Of a stretch of 6,274 nt of DNA, positions 5,300-6,274 are shown in pieces. The notes under the pieces were generated by a model that saw only the letters and a program-made list of their open reading frames with translations, searched no databases and was not told where the DNA came from. How positions within the stretch are numbered: the first letter of the stretch is position 1; every line of letters begins with the position of its first letter. The translations under genes were made by a program, and so were the position numbers. Source of the DNA: Ectopseudomonas composti (GTDB lineage Bacteria > Pseudomonadota > Gammaproteobacteria > Pseudomonadales > Pseudomonadaceae); NCBI GenBank assembly GCA_946886245.1, contig CAMPIF010000272.1:1-6274 (forward strand), given 5' to 3'.

Positions 5300-6274
5300 A
5301 TGGCCGGCCTGATCCCGCAATCCTTCATCGATGACTTGCTCAACCGCACCGACATCGTCGATGTGGTGAGTTCGCGCATCCAGCTGAAGAAGACCGGCAA
5401 GAACTACAGCGCCTGCTGCCCCTTCCACAAGGAAAAGACCCCCTCCTTCACCGTCAGCCCCGACAAGCAGTTCTACTACTGCTTCGGTTGCGGCGCCGGC
5501 GGCAACGCCCTCGGCTTCGTCATGGACCACGATCAACTGGAGTTTCCCCAGGCGATCGAGGAGCTGGCCAAACGCGCCGGCATGGACGTGCCGCGCGAGG
5601 AAAGTGGTCGCGGACACAAACCCAGGCAACCGGTCGACTCACCGCTCTACCCGTTGCTCAATGCCGCCGCCGAGCACTATCGCCAGGCACTGAAAAGCCA
5701 TCCGCAACGCAAGTACGCCGTGGATTACCTCAAGGGTCGCGGCCTGACCGGGGAAATCGCCCGCGACTTCGGCATCGGCTTCGCCCCGCCCGGCTGGGAC
5801 AACCTGCTCAAGCAACTGGGCGCCGACGCCCTGCAGCAGAAAGTCATGATCGATGCCGGCCTGCTGATCGAGAACGCCGAGAACGGCAGGCGCTACGACC
5901 GCTTCCGCGACCGCATCATGTTCCCCATCCGCGACAGCCGCGGCCGGGTGATCGCCTTCGGTGGCCGCGTGCTCGGCGACGACAAGCCCAAGTACCTCAA
6001 CTCACCCGAAACCCCGGTGTTCCACAAGGGCCAGGAACTCTACGGCCTGTACGAGGCGCGCAAGCACAACCGCGACCTCGACGAGATCATGGTGGTCGAA
6101 GGCTACATGGACGTCATCGCCCTGGCCCAGCAGGGCCTGCGCAATGCCGTGGCGACACTGGGCACGGCCACCAGCGAAGAACACCTCAAGCGCCTGTTCC
6201 GCATCGTGCCCAGCGTGCTGTTCTGCTTCGACGGCGACGCTGCAGGGCGCAATGCCGCCTGGCGCGCCCTGCAG
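5300..6274 (+). CDS. dnaG: DNA primase, N-terminal part (3' end outside window)
   Basis: The frame is open from ATG 5300 to the end of the window, 325 codons of a protein that is usually about 600-660 residues. DnaG makes the RNA primers for Okazaki fragments with the DnaB helicase at the replication fork. The N-terminal zinc-binding domain shows C40, H43, C61 and C64 (CCPFHKEKTPSF, YYCFGCGAGGN), the same positions as in E. coli. The RNA polymerase core follows, with FAPPGWDNLL (about 163-172), KYLNSPETPVFHKG (about 232-245), and the TOPRIM motif VVEGYMDV, E267, and the metal-binding FDGDAAGR with D311 and D313. The C-terminal helicase-binding domain is beyond the right edge. The only ribosome binding site is a weak GAG at 5292-5294, suiting a low-abundance protein. 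No frameshift was found when translating it by hand. rpoD is expected downstream. Confidence 0.97.
   Translation, partial: MAGLIPQSFIDDLLNRTDIVDVVSSRIQLKKTGKNYSACCPFHKEKTPSFTVSPDKQFYYCFGCGAGGNALGFVMDHDQLEFPQAIEELAKRAGMDVPREESGRGHKPRQPVDSPLYPLLNAAAEHYRQALKSHPQRKYAVDYLKGRGLTGEIARDFGIGFAPPGWDNLLKQLGADALQQKVMIDAGLLIENAENGRRYDRFRDRIMFPIRDSRGRVIAFGGRVLGDDKPKYLNSPETPVFHKGQELYGLYEARKHNRDLDEIMVVEGYMDVIALAQQGLRNAVATLGTATSEEHLKRLFRIVPSVLFCFDGDAAGRNAAWRALQ

Overview
The window (about 65% G+C by eye, no gene-free stretch over 300 bases) looks like chromosomal core DNA of a Pseudomonas. The gene order SpoVR-family gene, cca, folK-like gene, folB, plsY, tsaD, rpsU, dnaG matches the neighbourhood I recall from Pseudomonas genomes, and the proteins read as close Pseudomonas versions of their families. 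GTAG-headed REP repeats of two kinds between genes fit the same genus, perhaps nearer the P. mendocina/P. stutzeri side. That placement is from memory, not from a search.

Layout from left to right. Positions 1-627 (+) hold the C-terminal part of a SpoVR/YcgB-family protein. A 108-base gap with two small hairpins leads to cca (736-1965, +), the tRNA CCA-adding enzyme. cca converges on folK/folB across a gap filled by two inverted pairs of REP repeats. On the minus strand folB (2638-2994) is followed, with a 10-base overlap, by a divergent folK-like gene (2114-2647). plsY (3070-3639, +) is divergent from folB and converges on tsaD (3709-4734, -) across a third, perfectly palindromic REP pair. 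tsaD is divergent from rpsU (4938-5153, +), which is followed by a terminator, a possible internal promoter and the first 325 codons of dnaG (5300-6274, runs off the window).

Functions. Most of the genes are housekeeping: tRNA maturation (cca, and tsaD for t6A37), translation (rpsU), folate or pterin synthesis (folB, folK-like), phospholipid synthesis (plsY) and replication priming (dnaG). rpsU and dnaG are the first two genes of the classical macromolecular synthesis operon; rpoD would be expected just past the right edge.

I see no phage, transposase, CRISPR array or defence system. The points most worth a second look are the HPPK-like protein that keeps its metal aspartates but lacks several ATP-binding residues; the fact that the stop codons of both cca and the folK-like gene lie inside the GTAG heads of REP repeats; the placement of REP pairs at both convergent gene ends and at neither divergent junction; and a possible dnaG promoter whose transcript would be nearly leaderless.
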